DNA from: Massilia sp. 9I
Lineage (GTDB): Bacteria > Pseudomonadota > Gammaproteobacteria > Burkholderiales > Burkholderiaceae_D
Length of the DNA: 64,000 nt
NCBI RefSeq assembly: GCF_902506415.1
Contig: NZ_LR733275.1
Span: 2,891,795-2,955,794, forward strand
Direction: 5' to 3'
Part shown: positions 19,373 to 28,306 of the stretch, in pieces
Numbering within the stretch: the stretch's first letter is position 1
Layout of the letters: every line of letters begins with the position of its first letter
Program-made: the position numbers and the translations under genes
The notes under the pieces: generated by a model
Told to the model about the DNA's origin: nothing
Databases searched by the model: none
What the model saw: only the letters and a program-made list of their open reading frames with translations

Positions 19373-19783
19373 ATGCGATTGATCCGCCAACTCACCCTGG
19401 CCGCCCTGCTCGGCGGCGCCAGCATCGCAGCGTCCGCCGCGCCGAACCCGCTCAGCGTCCATGTCCTCGACCTGCAGAGCGGCCGGCCGACGGCCGGTAT
19501 CCGGGTCGCGCTGGAACAGCGCGATGGCGCCGCATGGCGCGAACTGGCAAATGGCGTCACCGATGCGCAGGGCCGCATCCAGGCCCTGTATCCAAAAAAC
19601 GGCAAGCTGGCGGCGGGGGACTACCGCATCGTCTTCCAGACGGGCGAACACTACAAGCGCCAGGGCCAGGCGACGTTCTTCCCGCGCATCCCGGTCGAGT
19701 TCAGCGTGGATGCGCCGACGCAGCACTACCACATCCCTCTGCTGCTGAGCCCTTTCGGCTACTCGACCTACCGGGGCAACTGA
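19373..19783 (+). CDS. uraH: Periplasmic 5-hydroxyisourate hydrolase (transthyretin-like)
   Basis: A 136-residue protein with a cleavable signal peptide (LAALLGGASIAASAA) followed by a transthyretin-like domain. It shows the family marks LSVHVLDLQSGRPTAG near the N-terminus and the C-terminal tetrapeptide Y-R-G-N of the YRGS type, with the active-site region HYHIPLLLSPFGYSTY. The enzyme hydrolyses 5-hydroxyisourate from uric acid oxidation. An AGGAGAA site precedes the ATG. The periplasmic location matches E. coli HiuH (YedX), also next to hprRS and msrPQ. Confidence 0.94.
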   Translation: MRLIRQLTLAALLGGASIAASAAPNPLSVHVLDLQSGRPTAGIRVALEQRDGAAWRELANGVTDAQGRIQALYPKNGKLAAGDYRIVFQTGEHYKRQGQATFFPRIPVEFSVDAPTQHYHIPLLLSPFGYSTYRGN

Positions 19784-19789
19784 GGCGGC

Positions 19790-20956
19790 TCAGAGTTCGC
19801 CGTAGGAGTGCAGGCCCGACAGGAACATGTTCACGCCCAGGAAGGCGAAGGTCGTCACCAGGAGGCCCACCACCGACCACCAGGCCGCCACGCGGCCGCG
19901 CAGGCCCGACATGAGGCGCATGTGCAGCCAGGCCGCGTAATTCAGCCAGACGATCAGGGCCCAGGTTTCCTTCGGGTCCCAGGACCAGTAGCCGCCCCAG
20001 GCTTCGGCCGCCCACAGGGCGCCCAGGATGGTCGCCACGGTGAAGAAGGCGAAGCCGACCGAGATCGACTTGTACATCACGTCGTCCAGCACTTCCAGGC
20101 TCGGCAAGCGGTCGGCCAGGATGCCGTGGGATTTCAGCAGGTAGGCGGTGCCGACCATCGCGGCCAGCGCGAAGGTGCCGTAGCCGATGAAGTTGGCCGG
20201 CACGTGGATCTTCATCCACCAGCTCTGCAACGCGGGCACCAGCGGCTGGATCTGGGCGGCGTCGCGCGATACCGTGTACCACAGCAGGAAGGCGACCGCG
20301 GCCGAGATAATCAGGAGCACGAAAGGACCGAGCTGGCGGGTATCGTAGCGCTGTTCGTAATACAGGTAGAACATCGCGGTGATGAGCGAGAACAGGATGA
20401 ACACTTCGTACAGGTTCGACACCGGGATGTGGCCCACGTCCGGTCCCAGCAGGTAGGACTCGAACCAGCGCACCATCATGCCGGTCCAGCCCAGCACCAC
20501 GGCCGCCCAGCACAGCTTGCTGCCGACGGAACCGCCGAAGCTGGACCTTCCGACCAAGCCTACCCAGTAGAACACGGTCGAGAACACGAACAGCGCGCTC
20601 ATCCACAAGATGGCCGACTGGCTCGACAGCATGTACTTGAGGAAGAATTTCTGGTTGGCAGCATCAAGTGCCCCGCCGTACAGCGAGATCGCCCACAGCG
20701 ACAGCACGGCCACCAGCGGGATCAGCCAGCGCACCGGCTTCCAGTGCCAGCCCAGCAGGGCAAAGGTGGGCGCGCTCAGGACCAGGATGGCCTGCTCGTA
20801 GATGTCCATGTGGTGGGCGTAGCGGTTCAGCGCGAACAGCGCCGCCCCCAAGAGCCCGGCGCCGAACAGCCAGTCGAGTGTGTTCAGGCTGCGGAAGAAA
20901 CCCGGCTGCTGGACATAGGCCTTGTTCTGGCCGGTGGGTGCTTGCGACAGTTCCAT
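19790..20956 (-). CDS. ccsB: Cytochrome c biogenesis protein CcsB (CcsA/ResC-type haem handler)
   Basis: A 388-residue polytopic membrane protein with a C-terminal haem-handling domain. The tryptophan-rich WWD motif is seen in AWGGYWSWDPKETWAL, and flanking histidines (MKIHVPANF, AAWLHMRL) are in place. With ResB it forms the System II (Ccs) cytochrome c synthetase, which exports haem and attaches it to apocytochromes. It follows resB by 21 bases and converges on uraH with only six bases between the stops. Confidence 0.94.
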   Translation of the reverse strand: MELSQAPTGQNKAYVQQPGFFRSLNTLDWLFGAGLLGAALFALNRYAHHMDIYEQAILVLSAPTFALLGWHWKPVRWLIPLVAVLSLWAISLYGGALDAANQKFFLKYMLSSQSAILWMSALFVFSTVFYWVGLVGRSSFGGSVGSKLCWAAVVLGWTGMMVRWFESYLLGPDVGHIPVSNLYEVFILFSLITAMFYLYYEQRYDTRQLGPFVLLIISAAVAFLLWYTVSRDAAQIQPLVPALQSWWMKIHVPANFIGYGTFALAAMVGTAYLLKSHGILADRLPSLEVLDDVMYKSISVGFAFFTVATILGALWAAEAWGGYWSWDPKETWALIVWLNYAAWLHMRLMSGLRGRVAAWWSVVGLLVTTFAFLGVNMFLSGLHSYGEL

Positions 20957-20977
20957 CTTGGTCTCCTTACCGCGGCA

Positions 20978-23071
20978 TCATGCCGGCTGCGGCAGTTTTT
21001 CTTTCAAATCGTCGAATTCGCGCTCGAAGTCGAGGGTCTTGCGCTGGGTGCTCATGGCCATCAGCGCATGGGCGCCGTTTTCCGTGTCGCGCACCCACAC
21101 CCACATGCGCCGTTCACGAATATAAAACATTGCGAACACGCCCGCCACCAGCAGCAGGCAGCCGAGGTAGACGATGCCCTTGCCCGGCGAACGGGTCAAC
21201 TGCAGCACCGAGGCCTTGACCTCGTTGAACTCCTCCAGCTGCAGGTAGACCGGAGCGCCGTAGAATACGGAATCCGACAGCGCATTGGTGGCCAGCTGCA
21301 GGTAACGGCCATGCGCTTCGGTCGGCTCCACCGGCGGCTGGCCGGCGCGCGCATTGGCCGCCTGCCACAGTTCCCACAGGGCGCCGTTGAGCATCTTCAT
21401 GAAGATGTTGGCGGCCTTTTCCTGCTCGGCCGGCGGAATCTTTTCCAGGAATTGCGAGACGCCGATGAAGCCGCCGCGGCCGCCTTCACCCGCAAAGATG
21501 GCCAGGGTGCGCGCCGCCGATTCTTCCAGCTGGCTGGTGAGGCCGCCCTGCGACTGCTGCTCCGGCCCCAGCGCGCGCGCCGCGTAGCGCTTGGCCGCTT
21601 CCTGGCGCAGGCTTGGGTCGGACAGCGCTGCACGCAGGCGCATCCAGGTGCGCACGCTGTACTGGTCGTCGGCCGGAATGCGCAGGAAGCTGAAGTTCTC
21701 GGACGGGCTGGCGCGCACGCCGGCCAGGTAGACCTGGGCGCCCTCGAGCGTCACCGGCTGCATGTAGTTCAGGAATTCACGCGCCTGGCCGGTCTTGTCG
21801 CGCAGCTTGTACTGCACGCTGGGGCCGACGTTCTTCAGATCCTTGGTATCGGTGGTCTTCGCCGCTGAACCGGAAGCCTTACCGAGCGTTTCGGCGAACT
21901 GCTCGTTGAAGGAGGTGTTCTTGGCCACTGCGCGCGCATCCTGGTTGGCCGCGACGTTTTCCACGTTGAAGGGACGGAAGCCCGACCATTCGACCGACCA
22001 GGTCTCATCACCCTGCTTCAGCTCCGTTGCTGAGCCGACCGTGCCTTCGATCTGGAAGGCCTTGTCGGCCGTGCCGCTCATGGGGAAGCCGGTGAGCTTG
22101 AGCTTGCTGCCGCCATCCTCGAAGCTGGACTGGTAGACGGCCACGCCCTTGTAGATCAGCGGGTGGTTGACCTTGATCGTGGCCGGGAAGGTCTTGCCCG
22201 TCTCGTGGTCGCGCACCACCACGTCGCTGGCGAACAGCTTGGGCATGCCGGTCGAGTAGAAATCGATGTGGAACTTTTCCAGCTTGATCGAGAACGGCAG
22301 TTCCTGCACCAGCACGCCCGAGGCTTGCGGGAGCAGCGCGGTATTGCTGGTCTGGCCTTCAGCGATCAGGGTATTGCCGCGGAAGGTCGGGTTCGACACG
22401 CTGAGGCGGTGCTGGGCCGGGATGTCGGCGATCACGCCGCTGCCGCCGAACGGCGTCTTGCCGAGGAACCACTGCTGGAACTTGACCGGCAGTTCCGAGT
22501 CGAGCATGCCGCCCAGCAGGATCACGATGATGGACGTGTGCGCGAAGATGTAGCCGAACTTGTTGCCGGCGCCCTTCTTCGCCGCCACCAGCATGCCGCC
22601 ATCCTTTTCGACCAGCTTGACCGCATAGCCCGCGTGGCGCAGGCGCTCGGCGGTCTGGGCCGCCAGGGTGGTGCGCGCCAGCGGCGCCGTCCATTCGAGC
22701 TTGTGGTGGAAGTTGCGCAGCGATTCTTCGCGCACGTGTTCGCGCCAGCTGCGCATGTCGCGGATCATCTTCGGCGCATTGCGCACCACGCACAGGCCGG
22801 TGGACAGGATCAGCACCACGAGGATCAGCAGGAACCACCAGCTCGAGTACACGCTGTACAGGCCGAGCTTGGCGAACACTTCGAACCAGAACGGTCCGAA
22901 CTGGTTCACGTAGTTCGGCATCGGCTCGTTCTGCTTGAGCACGGTGCCGATGACGGAGGCGATGGCGACGATCGTCAACAGGCTGATGGCGAAGCGCATC
23001 GAGGATACCAGCTCGACCGCTTCGGCGAACCCGCGGCGGCGGGTGTTCAGTTCAATTCCGGTGGTACTCAT
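20978..23071 (-). CDS. resB: Cytochrome c biogenesis protein ResB
   Basis: A 697-residue membrane protein of the ResB/Ccs1 family. Membrane segments lie near residues 27-47, 75-92 and 160-178, a large periplasmic domain follows, and a last span precedes the C-terminus (IVYLGCLLLVAGVFAMFYI). It holds the apocytochrome c while CcsB delivers haem. The order resB-ccsB with a cytochrome c4 gene upstream is common in betaproteobacteria. Confidence 0.93.
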   Translation of the reverse strand: MSTTGIELNTRRRGFAEAVELVSSMRFAISLLTIVAIASVIGTVLKQNEPMPNYVNQFGPFWFEVFAKLGLYSVYSSWWFLLILVVLILSTGLCVVRNAPKMIRDMRSWREHVREESLRNFHHKLEWTAPLARTTLAAQTAERLRHAGYAVKLVEKDGGMLVAAKKGAGNKFGYIFAHTSIIVILLGGMLDSELPVKFQQWFLGKTPFGGSGVIADIPAQHRLSVSNPTFRGNTLIAEGQTSNTALLPQASGVLVQELPFSIKLEKFHIDFYSTGMPKLFASDVVVRDHETGKTFPATIKVNHPLIYKGVAVYQSSFEDGGSKLKLTGFPMSGTADKAFQIEGTVGSATELKQGDETWSVEWSGFRPFNVENVAANQDARAVAKNTSFNEQFAETLGKASGSAAKTTDTKDLKNVGPSVQYKLRDKTGQAREFLNYMQPVTLEGAQVYLAGVRASPSENFSFLRIPADDQYSVRTWMRLRAALSDPSLRQEAAKRYAARALGPEQQSQGGLTSQLEESAARTLAIFAGEGGRGGFIGVSQFLEKIPPAEQEKAANIFMKMLNGALWELWQAANARAGQPPVEPTEAHGRYLQLATNALSDSVFYGAPVYLQLEEFNEVKASVLQLTRSPGKGIVYLGCLLLVAGVFAMFYIRERRMWVWVRDTENGAHALMAMSTQRKTLDFEREFDDLKEKLPQPA

Positions 23072-23117
23072 TCTCTACAGCTTCCGTGAAGCGCGGCAAA
23101 TCCGCCGAGCATACAGC

Positions 23118-23157
23118 AAAAAGGGCAGCCAGCTCAGCGCCGCCGCCCTTTGTTTTT
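23118..23157 (-). terminator. Terminator after the cytochrome c4 gene
   Basis: Arms AAAGGGC (23120-23126) and GCCCTTT (23145-23151) form a stem around a GC-rich loop. On the minus strand the hairpin ends in CCCTTTTTGC. It lies between the cytochrome gene stop and the resB start. Confidence 0.6.
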
Positions 23158-23173
23158 ACATCACTGGCGCTGC

Positions 23174-23839
23174 TTACTTGAGGCCCGCGATATAGTCCGC
23201 TACTGCCTTCATTTCGTCGGCCGACATGCGCTGCGCCAGCGCCGTCATCTGGACGCTGTTCTTGCGGGTGCCGGCCTTGAAGGCTTCGAGCTGGGCGTAG
23301 GTGTAGTCCTGGTGCTGGCCCGAGAGGCGCGGGTACTGAGCCGGGATGCCGTTGGCGGTGGCGCCGTGGCAGCTGGCGCAGGCGGCGACGCCCTTCTCGG
23401 CAATGCCGCCGCGGTAGATCTTGCGGCCGAGTTCGACGGTGTCTTTGTTCTTGGCGGCGCCGGCTTTCGGTTTCTGGGTCGACAGGTAGGCGGCGATGTT
23501 GCGCTTCTCGTCGTCCGTCAGCATCTTGGCGTAGGTCGTCATGATCGGCTGCTGGCGGTTCGGGGTGGTGAAGTCGACCAGCTGCTTGTGGGTGTAGGCG
23601 TCGATCTGGCCGGCCAGCTTGGGGTTGGCGACGATGGTCGAGTTGCCGGCGGCGCCGTGGCAGGACATGCAGGCGGGCAGGCCGCGCGCGGTATCGCCCG
23701 AATCGTAGAGGGTTCCACCCTTGGCCGGGTCGGCCTTGGCAACAGCGGTATGCGGTGCTTCGGCGGCGGACACACTAGCGCACAGGGCCAGGCTTGCAAG
23801 CAACAAGGACTTCAAAAGCGGAAACGTCAAACGATTCAT
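23174..23839 (-). CDS. Di-haem cytochrome c4
   Basis: A 221-residue periplasmic protein with a signal peptide (LLLASLALCASVSAA) and two c-type haem sites, CMSCH and CASCH, about 95 residues apart in two similar domains. Distal methionine ligands are probably in QPIMTTYAKML and SVQMTALAQRM. Cytochromes c4 carry electrons to terminal oxidases. It lies just upstream of resB-ccsB, the machinery that would attach its haem. Confidence 0.93.
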   Translation of the reverse strand: MNRLTFPLLKSLLLASLALCASVSAAEAPHTAVAKADPAKGGTLYDSGDTARGLPACMSCHGAAGNSTIVANPKLAGQIDAYTHKQLVDFTTPNRQQPIMTTYAKMLTDDEKRNIAAYLSTQKPKAGAAKNKDTVELGRKIYRGGIAEKGVAACASCHGATANGIPAQYPRLSGQHQDYTYAQLEAFKAGTRKNSVQMTALAQRMSADEMKAVADYIAGLK

Positions 23840-24010
23840 TCAAGCACCCTGAAAAAGTCAAAAACAGATTTTGGAATTTACAGTGAAACAGTGCAGCAGC
23901 CTTACTGGCGCTCCCCCGGGGCGGAGCATGGATCAACCCCTTATTGTACAATAGCTTTGTTTCCGCATCGCCATTTCGTTGTCATTTAAGCCTGTTCTTA
24001 CGTTCATCCC

Positions 24011-24721
24011 ATGTCCAAATTATGGCAAGCCCGGTTCTTCACGACCGTTAATCAGTTGCGCGATCTCCCGGGCACCCAGGTTCCCGAAATCGCCTTCGCC
24101 GGGCGCTCGAACGCTGGCAAGTCGACTGCGATCAATATTCTCACCAACCAGAAGGGTCTGGCCTTCGCGTCCAAGACGCCCGGCCGCACCCAGCACATCA
24201 ATTACTTCTCGATCGGCGGCGCCCACGTCGCCCAGCACCGCAAGGACCCGACCATCGTCGAGGAAATCCGCGCCCTGCTGGTCGACCTGCCCGGTTACGG
24301 CTATGCCGAAGTGTCCGGCACGGCCAAGCTGCACTGGCAGAAACTGCTGGGCGACTACGTCCAGCGCCGCGAGCAGCTGGCCGCGCTGGTCCTCATCATG
24401 GATTCGCGCCGTCCCTTCACCGACCTCGACGTGCAGATGCTCGAATGGTTCGCCCCGACCGGCAAGCCGATCCACTGCATCCTGACCAAGGCGGACAAGC
24501 TGAACCAAAACGAAAAGGCCAACGTGCTGCGCCAGGCGCGCCAGATTCTCGACAGCTATGTCGACGAGGATGGCGAAGGTTTCCCCTTCACCGTGCAGCT
24601 GTTCTCGGCGCTCAAGCGCATCGGTATCGAAGAAGCGGACGCCAAGATCCAGGAGCTGCTCGGCCTCGACCAGGAAGACGCAGCCCCGAGCGACACGATT
24701 GAGGATTCGGAATCGGAATAA
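24011..24721 (+). CDS. yihA: Ribosome biogenesis GTP-binding protein YihA/YsxC (EngB)
   Basis: A 236-residue TRAFAC GTPase required for assembly of the large ribosomal subunit. The G motifs are clear: G1 [10 protein letters not shown]2/switch [13 protein letters not shown]3 DLPGYGYA, G4 TKADKL and G5 SALK. It is slightly longer than the E. coli protein because of an acidic C-terminal tail. A palindromic ATTGTACAAT at 23943-23952 in the 171-base upstream region contains TACAAT on both strands. It is followed by hemB after 33 bases. Confidence 0.95.
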   Translation: MSKLWQARFFTTVNQLRDLPGTQVPEIAFAGRSNAGKSTAINILTNQKGLAFASKTPGRTQHINYFSIGGAHVAQHRKDPTIVEEIRALLVDLPGYGYAEVSGTAKLHWQKLLGDYVQRREQLAALVLIMDSRRPFTDLDVQMLEWFAPTGKPIHCILTKADKLNQNEKANVLRQARQILDSYVDEDGEGFPFTVQLFSALKRIGIEEADAKIQELLGLDQEDAAPSDTIEDSESE

Positions 24722-25768
<1,047 letters not shown>

Positions 25769-25785
25769 ACCGTCCCGCTCGCATG

Positions 25786-25812
25786 AAGCCGCGCCGATGC
25801 GCGGCTTTTTTA
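25786..25812 (+). terminator. Terminator after hemB
   Basis: A 9-bp perfect stem, AAGCCGCGC (25786-25794) and GCGCGGCTT (25799-25807), with a CGAT loop, runs into TTTTTAT. Confidence 0.9.
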
Positions 25813-25821
25813 TTGGAAAGC

Positions 25822-25847
25822 TGTCACAGGATACGGGGCTGGCTCGT
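25822..25847 (+). promoter_or_regulatory. Candidate ECF41 sigma promoter (TGTCACA ... CGTC)
   Basis: TGTCACA at 25822-25828 and CGTC at 25844-25847 are separated by 15 bases and lie 36 bases before the carboxymuconolactone-decarboxylase-like gene. This pair matches the -35/-10 motif described for ECF41 sigma factors, and an ECF41-type gene follows in the same operon, so autoregulation is likely. The match is by eye. Confidence 0.7.
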
Positions 25848-25882
25848 CTTAGGGTGACGATCACTTCGATAAAGGTAGAACC

Positions 25883-26338
25883 ATGTCCTCGCTCCGCATC
25901 CCTTACTATTCCCTCTCCCCTGCCGTCTACCAGGCCATGGGCGCCGCGGGCACCGCGCTCGACGATTCGCCGCTCGGCAAATCGCTGGTCCACCTCCTTT
26001 ACCTGCGCGTTTCGCAGATCAACGGCTGCGCCTTCTGCGTCGACAAGCATGCGCGCGACCTCTTCAAGGCGGGCGAGGACTTCCAGCGCATCAATAGCCT
26101 GGTGACCTGGCGAGAAACGGATTTCTACAGCCCGCGCGAACGCGCCGCCCTGGCCTGGGCCGAAGCAGCGACCCGGCTCGCAGACGGCGAAGTGCCGGAT
26201 CCGGTCTTCCGGCCCCTGCAGGAGTTGTTTTCCGAGCGCGAAATCGCCGACATCGGCTTCGCCACCGCCCTGATGAACGCCTGGAACCGGATGGCGATCG
26301 GCTTCCGCCAGCCGGTGGCGCGGGCCGCCTTCCCGTGA
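25883..26338 (+). CDS. Carboxymuconolactone decarboxylase / AhpD-like protein (ECF41 partner)
   Basis: A 151-residue all-helical protein with the CMD/AhpD redox motif INGCAFCVDKHARDL (C-x-x-C followed by H). Such proteins are peroxidase-related or of unknown function. Genes of this family are the usual neighbours and targets of ECF41 sigma factors, together with oxidoreductases or epimerases. The stop overlaps the sigma gene start by four bases (GTGA), so the two are co-translated. A candidate ECF41 promoter lies upstream. Confidence 0.9.
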   Translation: MSSLRIPYYSLSPAVYQAMGAAGTALDDSPLGKSLVHLLYLRVSQINGCAFCVDKHARDLFKAGEDFQRINSLVTWRETDFYSPRERAALAWAEAATRLADGEVPDPVFRPLQELFSEREIADIGFATALMNAWNRMAIGFRQPVARAAFP

Positions 26339-27213
26339 GCACCACGGATGAGGTCCAGGCCTTTGCCAGGTTGCGCCCGCGCCTGTTCTCGATCGCCTAC
26401 CGCATGCTCGGCATCCGCGCTGACGCCGAGGACGTGGTGCAGGACGCCTGGCTGCGCTGGAGCGATCCCGGGCGCGGGCAAGTCGCTTCAACCGAAGCCT
26501 GGCTGGTCTCGGTGACCACGCGCCTGGCCATCGACCGCCTGCGTGCAGCCAAGGTCCAGCGCGAACACTACGTCGGCGAGTGGCTGCCCGAGCCGCTGGT
26601 CGGCGTCGACGAGCGCACGCCCGAGGACGCGGCCATGCTCGCAAGCGAACTGTCGGTGGCGCTGATGTGGGTGCTGGAGCGGCTCGCGCCGGAAGAACGC
26701 GCCGCTTTCCTGTTGCGCCAGGCTTTCGACCAGGACTACGGCGAACTAGCGGCGGTGCTGGGCAAGAGCGAGGCCGCCTGCCGCCAGCTGGTGCACCGCG
26801 CAAGCGAGCGGGTGCGCCTGGAGACGCCGCGCTTCCAGGTCGCGAAGGACGTGCACCGCAGGCTGCTGGAACGCTTCCAGTTCGCCGCCAGCCGCGGCGA
26901 CGGCGCGGCACTGCGCGAACTCCTGGCCGAGGACGTCGCCATCGTGGCCGACGGCGGCGGCAAGGTGGCGTCGTTCATGAAGATCCTTCGGGGCGCGGCA
27001 CGCATCGCCAACCTGTACAAGGCGGTGTACCTCCGCAATGCGCCGCGGCTGGAATACCGCATGGCCCAGGTCAACGGGGAGCCCGGCCTGCTGCGCTATG
27101 TCGACGGCCAGCTGGAATCGGCGCAGGCCTTCGTGACCGATGGGGAGCGCATTGTCGCCATTTACGCGATGCGCAATCCTGACAAACTGGGCGCGGTGGA
27201 TCTGGGGAAATAA
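26335..27213 (+). CDS. ECF41-type RNA polymerase sigma factor (SigJ-like, SnoaL-like C-terminal extension)
   Basis: A 292-residue extracytoplasmic-function sigma factor starting with GTG. Sigma-2 (RLFSIAYRMLGIRADAEDVV) and sigma-4 regions are followed by an extension of about 120 residues with a SnoaL/NTF2-like fold that takes the place of an anti-sigma factor. The three signatures of ECF41 are present: WLPEP (83-87, between the sigma regions), DGGGK (206-210) and NPDKL (281-285). The extension can activate or inhibit the factor. It forms an operon with the CMD-like gene and ends one base before a convergent gene. Confidence 0.94.
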   Translation: MSTTDEVQAFARLRPRLFSIAYRMLGIRADAEDVVQDAWLRWSDPGRGQVASTEAWLVSVTTRLAIDRLRAAKVQREHYVGEWLPEPLVGVDERTPEDAAMLASELSVALMWVLERLAPEERAAFLLRQAFDQDYGELAAVLGKSEAACRQLVHRASERVRLETPRFQVAKDVHRRLLERFQFAASRGDGAALRELLAEDVAIVADGGGKVASFMKILRGAARIANLYKAVYLRNAPRLEYRMAQVNGEPGLLRYVDGQLESAQAFVTDGERIVAIYAMRNPDKLGAVDLGK

Positions 27214-27214
27214 A

Positions 27215-28132
27215 TCAGCGCCACTGCTGTGGCGGCTTGTACTCCGGGAACATTTCCTTGAACAGGAAGGTCATCAGGGCGTCCGTATCCTCACGCCGTG
27301 CGCTCAGCTTGACGATGCGGCCCAGGCGGTGCGAATCCCATTCGAAGTCGCCGGTTTTTTCGCGGCGGATCAGCTCGATCATCTTCTTGACGACCGCGAT
27401 CTCGATATCCGGTTCGCTGCCCTGCTCCACCGTCACCTGCGTCAGCCAGCGGCGCTGGAAATTCGGGTTCCAGCCGCGGAACTTCAGGTCCATGCTGTGG
27501 AAAGTCTTGTTCGACACCGAGAACACACCGCCGCTCTCGTTGCGGTCTTCGCGGCCGCGGCCGTTGATGGCGGCGATGTTGGCCAGCGCATTGCGGGTGC
27601 CCTTGGCCGCGTCGCTTTCCTCGGCCGGCTGCTCGCTGCCGGTGGCGGCGCCGCGCTGGCGCCGGCGCGCCGCGATGAAGTCCTGCATGTCGACCGGCTT
27701 GGCTTCGTCGAACTTCTGCGGCGGCTTGGTTTCCTTGACCGGCTCTTCCGGCGGGGTGGTGATGGTGTCCGGCAGGCGCGCGATCTCGATGCGCTCCTGC
27801 TTCGGTACCGGGATGGACGGCAGCGGCACCGGCTTGGGCGCCATCTCGCGCGGCGCCTCCGAAGGTTTCTCGCGCATCGGCGCGACGTAGACTACCTTGC
27901 CTTCGTCGCCCGAGGCCGGCTTGGCCTGTTTTGCATCTTTATCGGGGGAAAACAACCAGATCGCGACCAGCAAGACGTGCAGCAGGATCGTGCCGACCAG
28001 CGCCGGACGATTCGGCCCCTGGCGGCCGTACGCGGGCATGCTGCTGCGTCCCTGCACCGGCAAAGGCTGGCCGCAGTGCGCGCACACGTCGCTGTGCTCG
28101 TCGTAGGTGTGGGAATGGTCACGCAAGGTCAA
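27215..28132 (-). CDS. Membrane-anchored protein of unknown function with N-terminal Cys motif and Pro-rich linker
   Basis: A 305-residue protein I do not recognise. Visible parts are a short N-terminal region with one zinc-ribbon-like pair (CAHC), a single membrane span (about residues 43-62, RPALVGTILLHVLLVAIWLF), a long Pro/Lys/Glu-rich stretch like that of TonB proteins, and a folded C-terminal domain from about residue 200 (HSMDLKFRGWNPNFQRRW). The start is TTG at 28132 with AGGA upstream, the least certain part of the call. It is convergent with the ECF41 sigma gene. Confidence 0.72.
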   Translation of the reverse strand: MTLRDHSHTYDEHSDVCAHCGQPLPVQGRSSMPAYGRQGPNRPALVGTILLHVLLVAIWLFSPDKDAKQAKPASGDEGKVVYVAPMREKPSEAPREMAPKPVPLPSIPVPKQERIEIARLPDTITTPPEEPVKETKPPQKFDEAKPVDMQDFIAARRRQRGAATGSEQPAEESDAAKGTRNALANIAAINGRGREDRNESGGVFSVSNKTFHSMDLKFRGWNPNFQRRWLTQVTVEQGSEPDIEIAVVKKMIELIRREKTGDFEWDSHRLGRIVKLSARREDTDALMTFLFKEMFPEYKPPQQWR

Positions 28133-28273
28133 ACGGATCCTGGGTCGTCTATCAATACTGCACGAGAGCCCGCAGTCTAACCGTTTTGCGGCGGTGACGC
28201 ACTTTGGATGGACTTAAAGGCAACACAGCTTAGCTGCGGATTCCCTTGATGGATGTTACAAGATGTTTCCGTG

Positions 28274-28300
28274 TGACAGGCGGGAAGGTCCCGCCTGTCA
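28274..28300. terminator. 12-bp perfect hairpin downstream of the RND permease gene
   Basis: Arms TGACAGGCGGGA (28274-28285) and TCCCGCCTGTCA (28289-28300) are perfectly complementary with a 3-base loop, seven bases after the RND stop. There is no T-run beyond it on the minus strand, so it may be a terminator of low strength or an RNA 3'-end stabiliser. Confidence 0.5.
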
Positions 28301-28306
28301 CCCAGC

